From: DATKMG01 sp035541995
GTDB taxonomy: Bacteria; Acidobacteriota; Terriglobia; Versatilivoradales; Versatilivoraceae
DNA: 6,383 bases
Reading direction: 5' to 3'
Assembly: GCA_035541995.1 (NCBI GenBank)
Contig: DATKMG010000154.1
Location: 1-6,383, forward strand
The position numbers and the translations under genes are program-made. How positions within the stretch are numbered: the stretch's first letter is position 1; each line of letters begins with the position of its first letter. Below the pieces are notes generated by a model. That model made no database searches. It saw only the letters and a program-made list of their open reading frames with translations, and was not told the DNA's origin. This document shows positions 6,022 to 6,383 of this stretch, one piece after another.

Positions 6022-6383
6022 ATGGGCACCATTCTCTATTTTCTTCGACATGGAGAAACTACTTCCAGCCAGAGCGGCGGCTATTGTGGCACCCTGGATC
6101 CGGACTTGACCCCGGCGGGGCGTGAAATGGCCCGGGATTTTGCCAAGGCCTATAAAAACCTTGCTTGGGAAGCAGTCTTTTGCAGTCCCTTGAAACGTGC
6201 CGTGTCCACGGCCCAACCTTTGTGCGAGGCCCTGGGACTAATCCCGCAGCTGAGGGATGGACTCAAAGAGATCGCCTACGGCCAGTGGGAGGGCAAAACT
6301 CCGGAGGAAGTGAACCGCGAGTTGCATGATGAATACGTGAGCTGGTTGGCCGATCCGGGTTGGTTCGGTCCCACCGGTGGGGA
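6022..6383 (+). CDS. Histidine-phosphatase (phosphoglycerate mutase superfamily) protein, 3' end beyond the window
   Basis: The visible 120 residues begin with a beta strand and the phospho-histidine motif LRHGET (His10), the nucleophile of this superfamily. Other active-site features follow: SPLKRA with the phosphate-binding Arg59, the acid-base region LKEIAYGQWEG with Glu83, and a typical PGWFGPTGG segment at the cut end. The second catalytic His, expected around two-thirds along, lies outside the window. Members are cytosolic phosphoglycerate mutases or phosphatases on small sugar phosphates, cobalamin intermediates and the like. The context with phosphoketolase and aldolase favours a glycolytic mutase or sugar-(bis)phosphate phosphatase. 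The start is uncertain. An in-frame ATG at 6001 would add seven residues, but it has only a distant AGGG. ATG 6022, preceded by AAGGA at 6005-6009, puts the first strand at the usual place. Confidence 0.9.
   Translation, partial: MGTILYFLRHGETTSSQSGGYCGTLDPDLTPAGREMARDFAKAYKNLAWEAVFCSPLKRAVSTAQPLCEALGLIPQLRDGLKEIAYGQWEGKTPEEVNRELHDEYVSWLADPGWFGPTGG

Overview
The window looks like chromosomal DNA of a Gram-negative-type bacterium, probably a proteobacterium or a neighbouring phylum such as Nitrospirota or Desulfobacterota. This rests on how the phosphoketolase, the animal/plant-type class I aldolase and the PhoU-like protein read, not on a search, so the lineage is uncertain. The window splits into two unlike halves. 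Bases 1 to about 2339 are poor in intact genes and visibly more AT-rich; bases 2340 to the end form a dense, GC-rich gene block on the plus strand.

Left half: a PhoU-like helical protein is read leftwards and runs off the window at base 1, with a strong ribosome site and a small palindrome in front of it. Next comes an unassigned stretch (594-1001), then two decaying plus-strand genes. The first is a VOC/glyoxalase-fold gene whose reading frame lacks the family's first strand and two conserved positions. The second is an SGNH/GDSL hydrolase pseudogene with a frameshift, an in-frame TAG, a lost nucleophile serine (GDS changed to GDP) and no C-terminal half. From 1750 to 2339 there is no convincing gene, but several inverted repeats.

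Right half: a complete 811-residue phosphoketolase (xfp) is followed after 63 bases by a complete 340-residue class I fructose-bisphosphate aldolase. About 160 bases further on begins a histidine-phosphatase (phosphoglycerate mutase superfamily) gene, cut by the window end. All three point the same way and probably work together in central carbon metabolism. Phosphoketolase turns fructose 6-phosphate or xylulose 5-phosphate into acetyl phosphate plus erythrose 4-phosphate or glyceraldehyde 3-phosphate. The aldolase joins triose phosphates, and enzymes of this class can also join erythrose 4-phosphate to dihydroxyacetone phosphate. The phosphatase-fold protein could be a phosphoglycerate mutase or a sugar-bisphosphate phosphatase. 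The most interesting reading is therefore a compact acetyl-phosphate-producing sugar-phosphate module. No RNA genes, CRISPR arrays or intact mobile elements were seen.
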